Assembly (NCBI GenBank): GCA_030429345.1
Contig: JAUIFJ010000018.1
Span: forward strand, 1-64,000
Direction: 5' to 3'
Source of the DNA: a bacterium
GTDB lineage: Bacteria; CAIWAD01
DNA: 64,000 nucleotides
Both the position numbers and the translations under genes were made by a program. Below, one piece after another: positions 52,212-61,954 of the stretch. How positions within the stretch are numbered: position 1 is the stretch's first letter; each line of letters begins with the position of its first letter. The notes under the pieces were generated by a model that ran no database searches, was not told where the DNA came from, and saw only the letters and a list, made by a program, of their open reading frames with translations.

Positions 52212-53822
52212 CTAGTCGCCGAAGCTTGCCTCGACCTGGTAGAAGCGCTGGCCCAGCCCGGCCGGCAAGGCCCAGTTGAGCGTCGCCAGGGTGACGACGG
52301 GCTGCCAGGGGCCCCAGGGCTGGCTCGCCTCGAAGAGGGTGTAGGACTGCGCGCCCACGTTGTTCCAGCTGAGCAGGACATTGCCCGCCGAGCGCTGGAT
52401 GCCCAGGGTAGGCGCGGCTTCCGGCACGGGGGGCGTGATCAGGATTGCCGTGCCGGCGACCAGGGTGCTGCCCAGATTGTTGTAATTGCAGACCAGGCCG
52501 TCGTCCCCGTCCCCGTTCTCGATGCCGACGGTCGCCGAGTCCAGGTCATCCTCCATCGTCTCGTACTGGAAGAGAATGCGGCCGTCGTCGTGCAACAGCA
52601 CCTGGAAGGTATAAGGACCGTGCTGGGGCGAGGCGGGAGCGCGCATGGCGCCCTGCCACTGGATCACGAAACGGTTCTCGACCGGGTCATGGTAGCCCAG
52701 GACCGTCCCGCGCGGAGTGCCTCCGCTGCTCAGGTCCAGCTGATCCCAGAAAGCGCAGATCATGGCGTCGGGCTCCATGCCGTCGGGGAGGTACTGGTTG
52801 CTGCCCGGATTGTCCGAATTCAGCGGATCAAAGCACAGGAAGCCATGACTGCTGACGCGCACGCTGTCGTAGCCCAGGCCGTAGAAGAAGAAATTGAAGG
52901 GCAGTTGGGTCCAGGCGCTGCCGCTGTCGATGTTGTGCAGCAGGGTGTCCCCGATGGAGGCGATCTCGAACCAGTCGTAACTCACCCTTGAGGGACCGTA
53001 GTTGTTCTCCCAAAGATAGCCGAAGGCATCCGGCGCCGAGCTGCCCGTCGGCCGCAGGGAGAAGCTGCCCGGGTCGGTGTTGGAAAAGGGGGCCTCCGCC
53101 CCGCTCCAGACCGCGGTAACTGTGTAGATATAGTTGATGTCGGGCAAGATGCCGGTGGTCGAATCTTCGACATAGCTGAAGCCACTGGTGCTGGCGATTT
53201 CGATCCCGTTGCGGTAGATGCGGAAGGCATCCAGGGCGCGGCCCACTCCAGAGTCGCCTTCCGGATTCAGGCACGGCCTTCCCGGCAGGGCTTCCCGGCC
53301 CGGCTCGGGCGCGGGTGGAACCGGCAGGCCCCAGCTCAGCTCGATGCGGTCGTAGAGACCGTCCGTGGCCTCCAGGTCGGCAATGGCCCAGGTGTTGGAG
53401 AGCACATCATAGAAGAAGGGCCCCAGGGTGGTTTCCAGGGCCGCGGCACTGGCGTCGACCGCATGCAGGCTGTAGCCGATGCGCGCCCCCGGCGACTGGG
53501 CCGGAATCTCGGCCGTATAGGTCAGCCCATCAGCGCTGGTCATCGGGGTCTCGACGGGGCCGGTGTCGTCCTCCCAGCTCAGCGTGGCGCTGGCGATCCC
53601 GCTGGAATCGCTGATCTGCGCCAGGATGGTGGTCGCGCCCGCCTCGGCCTCGACCAGGCTGAAGGGCTGGGTGTGCAGGATCTCGGGCGGGGTGGTGTCC
53701 AGCAGGGGCTGCGCATCGCCGACGAGGCGGGTCGACAGCGGATCCGCGGGACCGGCCATCGCGCTCAGGACCACCAGGCCCAGCAGGGCTGCGGACAACA
53801 GGACAGTTCTCGGGCAGCGCAT
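52212..53822 (-). CDS. secreted multi-domain protein, paralogue of the 54046-58326 protein
   Basis: A 536-residue protein with a signal peptide (LLSAALLGLVVLSAMA). An Ig-like domain (FSLVEAEAGATTILAQISD to PAQSPGARIGYSLHAVD), a fibronectin III-like domain (DGLYDRIELSW, FRIYRNGIEIAS), then a nidogen-like beta-domain (FNFFFYGLGYDSVRVSSHGFL, AFWDQLDL, VIQWQGAM) and a C-terminal domain ending SYTLFEASQPWGPW and FYQVEASF. The same modules in the same order form the C-terminal part of the neighbouring 1426-residue protein. No PNPFNP tail. It probably acts at the cell surface; ligand unknown. Confidence 0.7.
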   Translation of the reverse strand: MRCPRTVLLSAALLGLVVLSAMAGPADPLSTRLVGDAQPLLDTTPPEILHTQPFSLVEAEAGATTILAQISDSSGIASATLSWEDDTGPVETPMTSADGLTYTAEIPAQSPGARIGYSLHAVDASAAALETTLGPFFYDVLSNTWAIADLEATDGLYDRIELSWGLPVPPAPEPGREALPGRPCLNPEGDSGVGRALDAFRIYRNGIEIASTSGFSYVEDSTTGILPDINYIYTVTAVWSGAEAPFSNTDPGSFSLRPTGSSAPDAFGYLWENNYGPSRVSYDWFEIASIGDTLLHNIDSGSAWTQLPFNFFFYGLGYDSVRVSSHGFLCFDPLNSDNPGSNQYLPDGMEPDAMICAFWDQLDLSSGGTPRGTVLGYHDPVENRFVIQWQGAMRAPASPQHGPYTFQVLLHDDGRILFQYETMEDDLDSATVGIENGDGDDGLVCNYNNLGSTLVAGTAILITPPVPEAAPTLGIQRSAGNVLLSWNNVGAQSYTLFEASQPWGPWQPVVTLATLNWALPAGLGQRFYQVEASFGD

Positions 53823-53985
53823 CGGAATTCCCCCTCTTTTGCGTTCGCCGTGCGTTTCCGGCCGTGGTGATGGCCTGTCCGGACAACAGGCCCGGGCCGG
53901 TCTGGAAGGGTCGCAAACCGGCCGCCAGAGCGCAATGACAAAGTGGCCGGAAGGGAAATCAGGGTCCTGCCGGAGGGCAAGAAAA

Positions 53986-54013
53986 AGCCCCGCTGTCCGA
54001 AGACAGCGGGGCT
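53986..54013 (-). terminator. intrinsic terminator of the 1426-residue protein gene
   Basis: AGCCCCGCTGTC and its complement form a perfect 12-bp stem with a 4-nt loop. On the minus strand it is followed by TTTTTCTT; 33 bp after the stop. Confidence 0.95.
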
Positions 54014-54045
54014 GTTGTGTTCACAGGCTGTGAACCGGAGAACCG

Positions 54046-57000
54046 CTACTCGAAGTTGGCCTCGATGTAGAAGAACTCCATGGCCGTGGCGACCGGGTAG
54101 GACTCGCTCAGGCCGGCGTCGGAGGTCAGCAGGACGAAGGGGCCGTAGGCGCTGGAGGCACCGTAGACATCGTAGCTGCTGGCACCGACATCGTTCCAGT
54201 TCAGGGTGACCTGGTTGGAACCGTAGGTGATGGTGACGACCGGGGCTTCCTGCGCAGCCGGCGGGCTGAAGAGGTAGCTCGTGCCGGCCAGCACCGTGCC
54301 ACCGACGTTGTTGTAGTGGGCCGCGAGGCCGTCCGTGCCGTCAACATTCTGGATGCCGAGAGTGGCGCTGAGCAGATCCGCTCCCGCACCCTGGCTGTCC
54401 AGGTTGATCTCGATCGTGCCGTCGGCATTGAGGATCGCCTGGAAAGTGTGCGGCGCGCCGCCGGGGCCCGGGAACTCGGGCACTCCCGTGAACTGCACGA
54501 TGAAGCGGCTATTGGCGACATCATCCAGGTAATGCACCGTTCCGACGCCATCCCCCAGGTCGAGGTCGTCCCAGAACATGGCAATCAGGTCGCCGGGAGC
54601 GCTCGCCGAAGGCAGGTCCGTGTTGCTCAGGCTGCTGCTGCCGATGCCGAAAGTGATGATGCCGTTGGAACCGATGTAGCACTCGGTCTGGTCCACTCCG
54701 TAGAAGGGGAAACCGCTGCTCATGGTGAAGGGGCCATCGGAATCGTCATCGGTCAAGGCAACCGCCACCGCATTGAGATCAGCGCTGATGTCGGTGAAGG
54801 CGACGGGCGGGCCCATGGGATCGTTGCTGTTGATCCAGGTGTAGCCGAAGGTGTCGGGGCCGCCGCTGGTCGGACGACCGACGAAACTGCCCAGGTCGGC
54901 GTTGCCGTCGGCGTACTCGGTGCCGCTCCAGACGCAGCGGATGGTGTAGCTGTACTCCACACCCTCGACAGCGCCGTTGGCGGCGTTGTCGGTGAAGGTG
55001 AAGTCACCGGTGGAACCGGCAAGCACGCCGTCACGGTAGATGTTGAACTGGTCCAGTTCACGTCCGTTGTCGGCGGTTTCATGGGCGGGACGCACGATGT
55101 GGTCCTTGCCGTCGACCGTGGCGATCTCGGGCTGGGCCCAGGGATTGCTCACACTGGCCGCCAGGGTACCGGGATCCGTGGGCAGGCTCCAGGTCAGCAC
55201 GGTTTCGTCGAGGCCGCCGTCGGTGGCGCCCAGGTCGTTGACTGTCCAGGCTGTGGAACTGACATCGAAGGAGAAAGGACCCACGCTGCCCGCGTTCATG
55301 TTGGCACTGTTGTCGGTGGCCGAGATGCTGTAGCTGACCGATGTACCGGCAATCTGGGCCGGGATCGACGCCTCGTATACACCGCCGCCCATGTCGGCCA
55401 TTGCGACCGGGGTATCGCCGCCGCCATTGTCATAGGTCAGCGTCGCACTGTCGATGCCGCTGTCATCGGTGATCGTCGCGCTGATGGTCGTCGCGCCCGC
55501 CTCGGCCTCGATCAGGACGAAGGGCTGGGTGTGGTCAATCGTGGGAGCGATGAAGTCGCCGGCACCAGGAGCGAAGTCGATTGCCACGTTGTCCGCAATG
55601 GTTCCGCCGGCGTCTTCGTTGTTGACCTGCAGACCGATGGTGGCATCGCTGTTCTCGCAGCCGACGGTCGCAGAGGCGGTGTTGCCGGCGATGCTCAGGT
55701 ACTGGACCTTGAAGGTGCCGTCGCTGTTCAGGATCAGCTGGAAGGTGAAGGTGCCGTCGCCAGCAAGACGGGGCACGTCGTTCCACTGGAAGATCACGCG
55801 GTTGTTCATCGCCGAGTCATCGTAGAAGTAGATGTTGCCCTGGCTGCTGGTAACCAAGTCGTCCCACAGCGGGAAGATGGCGTTGTTGGGCAGGGTCGCA
55901 TTGGGAACCGGATCATTCGAGTAGTCCGTGAAGTCCGCGGAATCGAAGGTCAGGTAGCCGTTGCTGCTGGCCCAGGCCGTGCTGAAAGCACCACTGTAGA
56001 AGGGGAAGGCGAAGGGAAGAGCCTGCTCTGCACCGGCGTCGTCCCCGGCGATGTTCAAGTCGGTGCCGATGCCGGAAATCTCGACCCAGTCGAAGGTCGC
56101 CGGGCTGGTGTCGTCGTCTGAATTGACCCAGGTGTAGCCCAGGGCATCCGGACCACCGCTCGTCGGACGGGCCACCGCCGTGCCGTCGTCGGCGTTGGAA
56201 GCGACCGTCTCGCCCTCGTCCCACAGGGCCGTCACGGTGTAGCTGTAGGTCTGCCCCACGACCACGCCGTTGCCCAGGTCATCCACGAATCCGGGAACTG
56301 CCGTCGTGCCGACCAGGCCGCCGTCACGGTAGATGTTGTAGTTCAGGAAGGCGCGATCGCTGTTCTCCATCCACCAGTAGGGGTGGGCGGCAGCGTAGTC
56401 GCGCAGCAGCTCGTCGAGCTTTTCGCGGCTGATGTCGGCCGGCACCTCGAAGGGCAGGTCGTCCGCGCTGATCTCGCCTGTGGGAGCTTCGGGTGCGGGG
56501 AACCACGCCGGGGCGTCCCAGGTCAGGGTGATCTGGTCCAGCTCGGCGTCGCTGGCCAGCAGATTGGTGGGCGGCAGGGTGTTGTCCACCGTGTCGTAGG
56601 TCGCGCCGTCGGTGTTGTTGCCCGGCGCGCCGTCGGCCTGCACCGTGACGACCTCGACATCGAGGCTGTAGTTGCCCGGAGTACCGGGAGTCGCCAGGGC
56701 GACGCTGATCGGCTGGGTCACGCCCACGCCCAGGTTGCCCACGAAGACGCTGCTGGCGCCCAGGCCCATGTCGACGAAGACTTCCACGTCCACCGCCGAA
56801 GCGCCCACATTGGCGACTTCCAGGTCCACGTTGGAATTGAAGCCGGCGGCGATGGGATCGTCGTAGGAGACCAGGGTCACGGCGGCGTCGAAAGCGGCGG
56901 GCTCGCCGATGAAGATGTCGTCCAGGCAGATGTCGCTTTCGTAGCCCGGGCCGGTGAAGCCGTGGAAGCGGACGACGACCGGGTTGGTCTGGAAGGCCGC

Positions 57001-58326
57001 CAGGCTGGCGACGGCTTCGAACCAGGGATCCGTGTCGGCGCTCTGCTGCTGGCCGGAGATGCTGTAGATGTCGTCGGTCCAGGTCATGGTCACCGTGTCG
57101 TAGACATCAATGCTGAAGGTGCCCATGTTGACGCCGTACATGTGGAGCCAGCAGCTGACGACGGGGGCCGTCAGGCCGGACAGGTCCATGACAGGAGTAT
57201 CCAGCACGAAGTCGGTGTTGTTGTAGCTGCTCGCCTCGGTGTAGGCGTAGGTGCCGCCGCCCGTATGGTCTTCGGAAGCGCCGGTGCCGCTGGAGCCGGT
57301 GCCGTCGCTGTCCGTGGACCAGAAGCGCGGACCGTTGATCCAGTCGCCGCCGGGAATGCCGCCGTCGAAGGTCTCTTCCAGCGGGAAGGTGCTGAGAATG
57401 CCGGTTACGCCGAAGCTGAAGGGACCTTCGACCGCCAGATTCATGTTGGCGGAGGCATCCTGGGCCTCGATGCGGTAGCTGATGCTGGTTCCCGTGGGTT
57501 GGGCCGGAATGCCGAATTCGTAGGTGTCGCCGCCCACGTTGCCCATGGCTTCGGTGACGTCGCCGCCGCCGATGTCGTAGATCAGGTTGATGCTGGACAG
57601 CCCGCTGGCGTCCGTCACATCGGCGCTGACCACATAGGGGCCGGGATCCGTGTCGGGCACATTGCCAAGGGGCGTATGGGTGATGACGGGGGGATCGAGC
57701 TCGACCGCCGCGTCATACATGGCCAGCGTATAGGCGCCTTCGGCGGTGCTGTAGCCGTCGACGACCAGGTAGTAGGACCCGGCGGACAACAGGCAGGTGA
57801 CTTCCGATTGCAGGCTGCAGGAATCGTCGTTGCCGGCGACCAGGTTGGCCACGACATCCGGAGCGGCGCCGCCGCCGGGATCGCTGAAGATGGCCAGTCC
57901 CGTGTCGAAACCGCTTCCGCAGAGGCTGACGTAGACTTCGGTGTCGCTGGCCAGGGTGAAGCTGTACCAGGCATCTGCACCCAGGCAGGTGGAGGTGGCG
58001 CTGTAGAAACCGGTCCAGGCGCAGACAACGCCCGAGTTGTCGCTCAGGGGCCCAATGGAGTTGGTGAGACCGGCGGTGGAGCCGGAATCGAAATAGGGCA
58101 GGCCGGGAATGGCTTCCGCCGTCGTATGGTCATCGCCCCCCTGGCGCTGACCGAAGTCCGCATCCGGACGATCGGAAAGGGCCAGCAGCTCGTGCTTCAG
58201 GTCGGCGGGCATCGGCTGCCCGGCCTTCTTGAAGTCCAAGGCCTGCTGGTAGAGAGGATCCGCATTGCTGGCCAACAAGGCGGGCGCCAGCAGTCCGATT
58301 CCCAGAACCGTGGAAAGTTTGCGCAT
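54046..58326 (-). CDS. giant secreted multi-domain beta-sandwich protein
   Basis: A 1426-residue protein with a signal peptide (TVLGIGLLAPALLAS). In order: a pre-peptidase C-terminal-like domain (about 85-205, DAWYSFTLASDTEVYVSLCGSGFDTGL), an Ig-like domain (about 215-310), a MAM/choice-of-anchor J domain with ETFDGGIPGGDW (about 315-485), a CARDB-like domain (~490-590), then two copies of fibronectin III plus nidogen-like modules (about 595-905 and 1005-1345), with an Ig-like domain between them. The end is a small domain (SYDVYGASSAYGPF, FFYIEANF). No catalytic site seen. It probably binds polymers or surface partners. The 52212-53822 protein repeats its last modules. Confidence 0.75.
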   Translation of the reverse strand: MRKLSTVLGIGLLAPALLASNADPLYQQALDFKKAGQPMPADLKHELLALSDRPDADFGQRQGGDDHTTAEAIPGLPYFDSGSTAGLTNSIGPLSDNSGVVCAWTGFYSATSTCLGADAWYSFTLASDTEVYVSLCGSGFDTGLAIFSDPGGGAAPDVVANLVAGNDDSCSLQSEVTCLLSAGSYYLVVDGYSTAEGAYTLAMYDAAVELDPPVITHTPLGNVPDTDPGPYVVSADVTDASGLSSINLIYDIGGGDVTEAMGNVGGDTYEFGIPAQPTGTSISYRIEAQDASANMNLAVEGPFSFGVTGILSTFPLEETFDGGIPGGDWINGPRFWSTDSDGTGSSGTGASEDHTGGGTYAYTEASSYNNTDFVLDTPVMDLSGLTAPVVSCWLHMYGVNMGTFSIDVYDTVTMTWTDDIYSISGQQQSADTDPWFEAVASLAAFQTNPVVVRFHGFTGPGYESDICLDDIFIGEPAAFDAAVTLVSYDDPIAAGFNSNVDLEVANVGASAVDVEVFVDMGLGASSVFVGNLGVGVTQPISVALATPGTPGNYSLDVEVVTVQADGAPGNNTDGATYDTVDNTLPPTNLLASDAELDQITLTWDAPAWFPAPEAPTGEISADDLPFEVPADISREKLDELLRDYAAAHPYWWMENSDRAFLNYNIYRDGGLVGTTAVPGFVDDLGNGVVVGQTYSYTVTALWDEGETVASNADDGTAVARPTSGGPDALGYTWVNSDDDTSPATFDWVEISGIGTDLNIAGDDAGAEQALPFAFPFYSGAFSTAWASSNGYLTFDSADFTDYSNDPVPNATLPNNAIFPLWDDLVTSSQGNIYFYDDSAMNNRVIFQWNDVPRLAGDGTFTFQLILNSDGTFKVQYLSIAGNTASATVGCENSDATIGLQVNNEDAGGTIADNVAIDFAPGAGDFIAPTIDHTQPFVLIEAEAGATTISATITDDSGIDSATLTYDNGGGDTPVAMADMGGGVYEASIPAQIAGTSVSYSISATDNSANMNAGSVGPFSFDVSSTAWTVNDLGATDGGLDETVLTWSLPTDPGTLAASVSNPWAQPEIATVDGKDHIVRPAHETADNGRELDQFNIYRDGVLAGSTGDFTFTDNAANGAVEGVEYSYTIRCVWSGTEYADGNADLGSFVGRPTSGGPDTFGYTWINSNDPMGPPVAFTDISADLNAVAVALTDDDSDGPFTMSSGFPFYGVDQTECYIGSNGIITFGIGSSSLSNTDLPSASAPGDLIAMFWDDLDLGDGVGTVHYLDDVANSRFIVQFTGVPEFPGPGGAPHTFQAILNADGTIEINLDSQGAGADLLSATLGIQNVDGTDGLAAHYNNVGGTVLAGTSYLFSPPAAQEAPVVTITYGSNQVTLNWNDVGASSYDVYGASSAYGPFVLLTSDAGLSESYPVATAMEFFYIEANFE

Positions 58327-58567
58327 GAAGTGCTCCTTCGAAAGTGGTTAGGACCCGGCGCTCGTACGGCCGGATCACACAATGCTGAAAAGTCAATGGC
58401 TACTTCAGGAAGAGTATGTCTGAACGTGAAAGACCATGGCAAAAACTGCTCCAGTCTTTGAAGGTGAAAAATTGCCCTATCTCAGCTTTTCCCAAAGCTG
58501 AATTGCATGCTTAGTTCGCGCGTGGGCCTTGCCTGCTCCGGGGGGCAGTGTTCAGGAGTGACGGATT

Positions 58568-59863
58568 CTAAACGAAGTCCCGGCCGGAAGCGCGCCCTTC
58601 GCGCAGCACTCCCACCGGCCGCATGCGGAACTCGCGGCCTTCCCAGGGAGAATTCCGGCCCCGGGTGAAGGCCTCCCTTTCCCGGTAGGTCCAGATCTCC
58701 TCTGCCAGGACCGTCGCCTCGAGCATTTCGCCGAGCTGCAGGCGTGCCGCCGGCAACCCGAGCACGCGGCGGGGACCATCGCTGAAGAAGGGAAGCAGAT
58801 CAGCCAGGCTCAGCAGGCCCGTTTCCACCAGGCACAGGTGGGCAGCGGCGAAACAGGTTTCCAGGCTGGCGGCACCGGCCGGACAGTAGCTGAATTCGCG
58901 GTCGATGCGGTCGAAGTCCGCCGGGCGATGGTCGCTGACGATGGCTTCCACCAGCCCTTCCCGGACTGCCTGCCGAAGGGCCTCCCGGTCTGTGTGAGGG
59001 CGCAGGGGCGGATCCGCCTTGAAGGCGGGATTGTAGTCGCTGGCCAGGAAATCCTCTTCGCTGAAGGCCAGGTGGTGCACGCCGACGTCGGCGCTGAGCA
59101 GCAGGTCTTCCTGGCGGGCCTTCCTCATGAGCTCCATCGAGCGCTCCGTCGACAGCAGCTGCAGGTGCAGGGGGCGATTCTCCCAGGCCACGGTGGCCAG
59201 GGCGCGCTGCACGCCGAGCTCCTCGGACAGGGCCGGAATGCCCTTAAGACCGCTGCGCAGGCTGGCCGACCCCTCGTTGACCTCCCCGCCCAGCAGGCTG
59301 CGCTCGCAGGGCAGCTCGAAGAGCGGACGCTGGAAGCGGTGGGCGTAGACCATGCTGCCCCGCAGCGCCGCCGCCGAGGGCAGGCCGCCCGGCCCGTCGC
59401 TGAAGGCCGCGGCTCCCGCCTCGGCCAGTTCGCCCAGGTCGGCCAGGCGCTCCCCGCTCCCGCCGCGTGTGACACGGGCCACCGGCAGCAGGCGGGTCAG
59501 TGCGCCTTGCGCGCGCTCCAGCTGGAAGCGCAGGGCGCCCTCGTTGTCGACCACCGGATCGCTGTCGGCGAAGACGCAGACGGCCGTATAGCCGCCGCTC
59601 GCCGCGGCACGCAGGCCGCTGGCAATGCTCTCGCGCTCTTCGTGGCCCGGCTCGCCGAAAGTGGCCCGCAGGTCGACGAAGCCCGGACAGAGAATGCGGC
59701 CCTTCAGATCGACGCGGCGGGCGGCCTGCAGGCCCTCGCCGATTTCGGCGATGCGCCCGTCCTCCAGCCTCAGGTCGGCGACGCGGTCCAGGTCCGCGCC
59801 GGGGTCCAGCAGGCGGGCTCCGGCCAGCAGCCACTCGCCCTGCAGGGTGGTCGGGTGATCCAT
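58568..59863 (-). CDS. pyrC': inactive dihydroorotase homologue (PyrC')
   Basis: A 431-residue amidohydrolase-fold protein. The family pattern is clear (GFVDLRATFGEPG, EAIVSDHRPADFD), but the metal ligands are gone: HxH is R66-x-T68, the Arg of LREPG is G70, the His of the VHAED motif is Pro/Cys (ELPCERS), the His before STxxS is Gln (HLQLLSTERS), and DHAPH reads DHRPA. It is therefore very probably non-catalytic, like the PyrC' partners that assemble with PyrB in Pseudomonas. The start overlaps the pyrB stop by one base. A functional dihydroorotase must be encoded elsewhere. Confidence 0.85.
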   Translation of the reverse strand: MDHPTTLQGEWLLAGARLLDPGADLDRVADLRLEDGRIAEIGEGLQAARRVDLKGRILCPGFVDLRATFGEPGHEERESIASGLRAAASGGYTAVCVFADSDPVVDNEGALRFQLERAQGALTRLLPVARVTRGGSGERLADLGELAEAGAAAFSDGPGGLPSAAALRGSMVYAHRFQRPLFELPCERSLLGGEVNEGSASLRSGLKGIPALSEELGVQRALATVAWENRPLHLQLLSTERSMELMRKARQEDLLLSADVGVHHLAFSEEDFLASDYNPAFKADPPLRPHTDREALRQAVREGLVEAIVSDHRPADFDRIDREFSYCPAGAASLETCFAAAHLCLVETGLLSLADLLPFFSDGPRRVLGLPAARLQLGEMLEATVLAEEIWTYREREAFTRGRNSPWEGREFRMRPVGVLREGRASGRDFV

Positions 59864-60825
59864 CAGGAAGCCTCCACGGTCTTTGCGCCCAGCAGCAGGT
59901 AGAGCACGGCCATGCGCACGGCGACGCCGTTGGTCACCTGGTCCAGGATGATGCTGTACTCGCTGTCGGCGACATCGCTCGAGATCTCCACCCCGCGGTT
60001 GATCGGTCCGGGGTGCATCACGGTCATGCCCTCCGGGGCGTGCTGCTCGAGGCGCGCCCGGGTCAGGCCGAAGCGTTCGTGGTACTCCCGCAGGCCCGGG
60101 AAATGATGCGCCGTGTGACGCTCGAGCTGGATGCGCAGCACGTTGAGCACGTCGCTCTCTTCGATGGCCTCCTCGATGCGGTGATACACCCGCACACCCA
60201 GCTCGGCGATGCCGCGCGGGATCAGGGTCGGCGGCCCGCAGACCCCGACCACCGCCCCCATGCGCTGCAGGCCGTAGATGTTGGACAGGGCCACGCGGCT
60301 GTGCAGGATGTCCCCGCAGAGCGTGACGCGCAGGCCCTGGAAGTCGGGGTGGCGATCGCGGATCGAGAGCATGTCCAACAGCGCCTGCGTCGGATGCTCG
60401 TGCGCCCCGTCGCCCGCGTTGAGGATCACGCTGTCCAGGTTGCGCGCCAGGAAGCCCGGCGCTCCGGGGCAGCTGTGGCGCATGACGACGGCGTCGATCT
60501 TCATCGCCTCGATGTTGGCCGCCGTGTCGCGCAGGGTCTCGCCCTTCTGGGTGCTGCTGCTGCCGGCGCTGAAATTGACCGTATCACAGCTCAGGCGCTT
60601 CTCCGCCATCTCGAAACTGATGCGCGTGCGCGTCGAGTTCTCGAAGAAGAGATTGACCACCGTGATGCCGCGCAGGGTCGGCACCTTCTTGATCGGCCGC
60701 TCGAGCACGGCGCGGAAGTGGGTCGCCGTCTGCAGGATCAGTTCCAGGTCCTCGGCCGTGTAGTGCTCCAGGCCCAGCAGGTGCTCCTGGCTCAGCCGGG
60801 CCTCGTCCCGTCTTGTCTCGTTCAT
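59863..60825 (-). CDS. pyrB: aspartate carbamoyltransferase catalytic subunit
   Basis: A 320-residue enzyme that makes N-carbamoylaspartate, the first committed step of pyrimidine synthesis. Carbamoyl-phosphate site [30 protein letters not shown] and RHSCPGAP are family landmarks; [17 protein letters not shown] is also typical. It overlaps pyrR by ATGA and pyrC' by one base. Assembly with PyrC' into a dodecamer is known in other bacteria and is inferred here. Confidence 0.97.
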   Translation of the reverse strand: MNETRRDEARLSQEHLLGLEHYTAEDLELILQTATHFRAVLERPIKKVPTLRGITVVNLFFENSTRTRISFEMAEKRLSCDTVNFSAGSSSTQKGETLRDTAANIEAMKIDAVVMRHSCPGAPGFLARNLDSVILNAGDGAHEHPTQALLDMLSIRDRHPDFQGLRVTLCGDILHSRVALSNIYGLQRMGAVVGVCGPPTLIPRGIAELGVRVYHRIEEAIEESDVLNVLRIQLERHTAHHFPGLREYHERFGLTRARLEQHAPEGMTVMHPGPINRGVEISSDVADSEYSIILDQVTNGVAVRMAVLYLLLGAKTVEAS

Positions 60826-61379
60826 CCCGCCTCCTCCTGCCGTTCGACCAGCCAGATGGCGTCCTCGCCGTCCTGTTCGCTCATGCGCACGCGGACCTCC
60901 TCGTCGGGGCCGGTGGGCACGTTGCGGCCGACGAAATCGGCGCGGATCGGCAGTTCCCGGTGCCCGCGATCGACGAAGACCGCCAGCTGGATGCGCCGCG
61001 GACGCCCCAGGTCCATCAGGGCGTCGAGGGCGGCGCGCACGGTGCGGCCCGTATACAGGACATCGTCGACCAGCACCAGGGTCTTGTCCTGGATGTCGAA
61101 GTCGATCTGCGTCGGCCGCACCACCGGCTGCTTGAGCGACATGCGCCAGTCGTCGCGGTAGAAGGTCACATCCAGTTCCCCGCAGGGAGGGCGAGTGCCT
61201 TCCAGCTCCTCGATGCGGCTGGCCAGGCGGCTGGCCACGTGCACGCCGCGGCTCTGCATGCCGATCAGGACCAGGTCCCGGCTGCCGCCGTTCTTCTCGA
61301 GAATCTCGTGGGCCAGGCGGGAGAGGGTGCGCGCCATGTTCTCCTGGTCGGAGAGCCGGCTCTTTTCGCGAAATGTCAT
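60822..61379 (-). CDS. pyrR: PyrR bifunctional regulator / uracil phosphoribosyltransferase
   Basis: A 185-residue protein from the ATG at 61379 with GAGG upstream; a longer frame to 61643 lacks a ribosome binding site. PRPP loop [17 protein letters not shown] and the N-terminal [16 protein letters not shown] are typical of PyrR, which binds pyr mRNA leaders in response to UMP and has weak UPRT activity. A PyrR-binding-loop-like sequence lies in its leader (61475-61495). First gene of pyrR-pyrB-pyrC'. Confidence 0.95.
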   Translation of the reverse strand: MTFREKSRLSDQENMARTLSRLAHEILEKNGGSRDLVLIGMQSRGVHVASRLASRIEELEGTRPPCGELDVTFYRDDWRMSLKQPVVRPTQIDFDIQDKTLVLVDDVLYTGRTVRAALDALMDLGRPRRIQLAVFVDRGHRELPIRADFVGRNVPTGPDEEVRVRMSEQDGEDAIWLVERQEEAG

Positions 61380-61474
61380 AGGGACCTCGCTCTGTGGATG
61401 GAAGGATAGGCCGGGCGCGTGCGAAGACGGGCCGAAGGCCTGCGGCGGAAGGGCGTTCGATGCGGCACAGCGTT

Positions 61475-61495
61475 CCTTTTCAGCCTCGCGGGACT
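61475..61495 (-). promoter_or_regulatory. PyrR-binding loop in the pyrR leader
   Basis: The minus-strand RNA reads AGUCCCGCGAGGCU followed by GAAAAGG, matching the conserved PyrR-recognition pattern (UCCxGxGAGGCU, then AAGG) of Bacillus pyr leaders. It is ~95 nt before the pyrR start, next to a hairpin at about 61503-61530 (GGCTGC/GCAGCC). No classic terminator/antiterminator pair is visible, so control may be translational. The gap 61380-61720 holds no gene. Confidence 0.65.
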
Positions 61496-61720
61496 GGTTT
61501 AAAGGCGGCTGCCGGTGACTCCGGAAGCAGCCCAAGATAGCCTCGGCGAGCGGACCGGCGCAAGGTGGCGGATGAGATTTCAATCCCCTTCGGGTGCGAT
61601 CTACGCCGGAAGCGCCCGGAAGGACTTCCGTGATACGGGACAAGCTTCGCCGGCGCCTGGATCCTTCTGCGAGATCTTGCTTCCATTCTCCATCTTCGGG
61701 GGAAGCAATTCCGAGGACCC

Positions 61721-61954
61721 ATGGACTCCCCTTCCGGCAACAAGACCCTCTTCATCGTCGCCGCCGTCGTCCTGGCGCTGGCGCCATTCACCCCCGAGCC
61801 CCACCTCGTCGAGAAACTGCGCATGCTCTTCCAGGGCACGCTGTCCCGCCCCCTGGACATCTTCGACCTCTGCATGCACGGCCTGCCCCTGCTCTTCGTC
61901 CTGGGCTGGGTCCTGCGGGATGCGTTGCGAAAGGGCAGGAACAGGGAGTCATGA
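61721..61954 (+). CDS. small inner-membrane protein
   Basis: A 77-residue protein with two TM helices ([15 protein letters not shown], about 9-23; [11 protein letters not shown], about 55-66) separated by [29 protein letters not shown]. This resembles short proteins often annotated as RND-transporter-related in proteobacteria; no true function is established. Its stop overlaps the recC start (ATGA). Confidence 0.7.
   Translation: MDSPSGNKTLFIVAAVVLALAPFTPEPHLVEKLRMLFQGTLSRPLDIFDLCMHGLPLLFVLGWVLRDALRKGRNRES

Noticed and set aside
54316-58461. Two long plus-strand frames (601 and 692 codons)
   Set aside because: Antisense to the giant secreted protein; composed of low-complexity Val/Gly/Ala/Asp-rich sequence.
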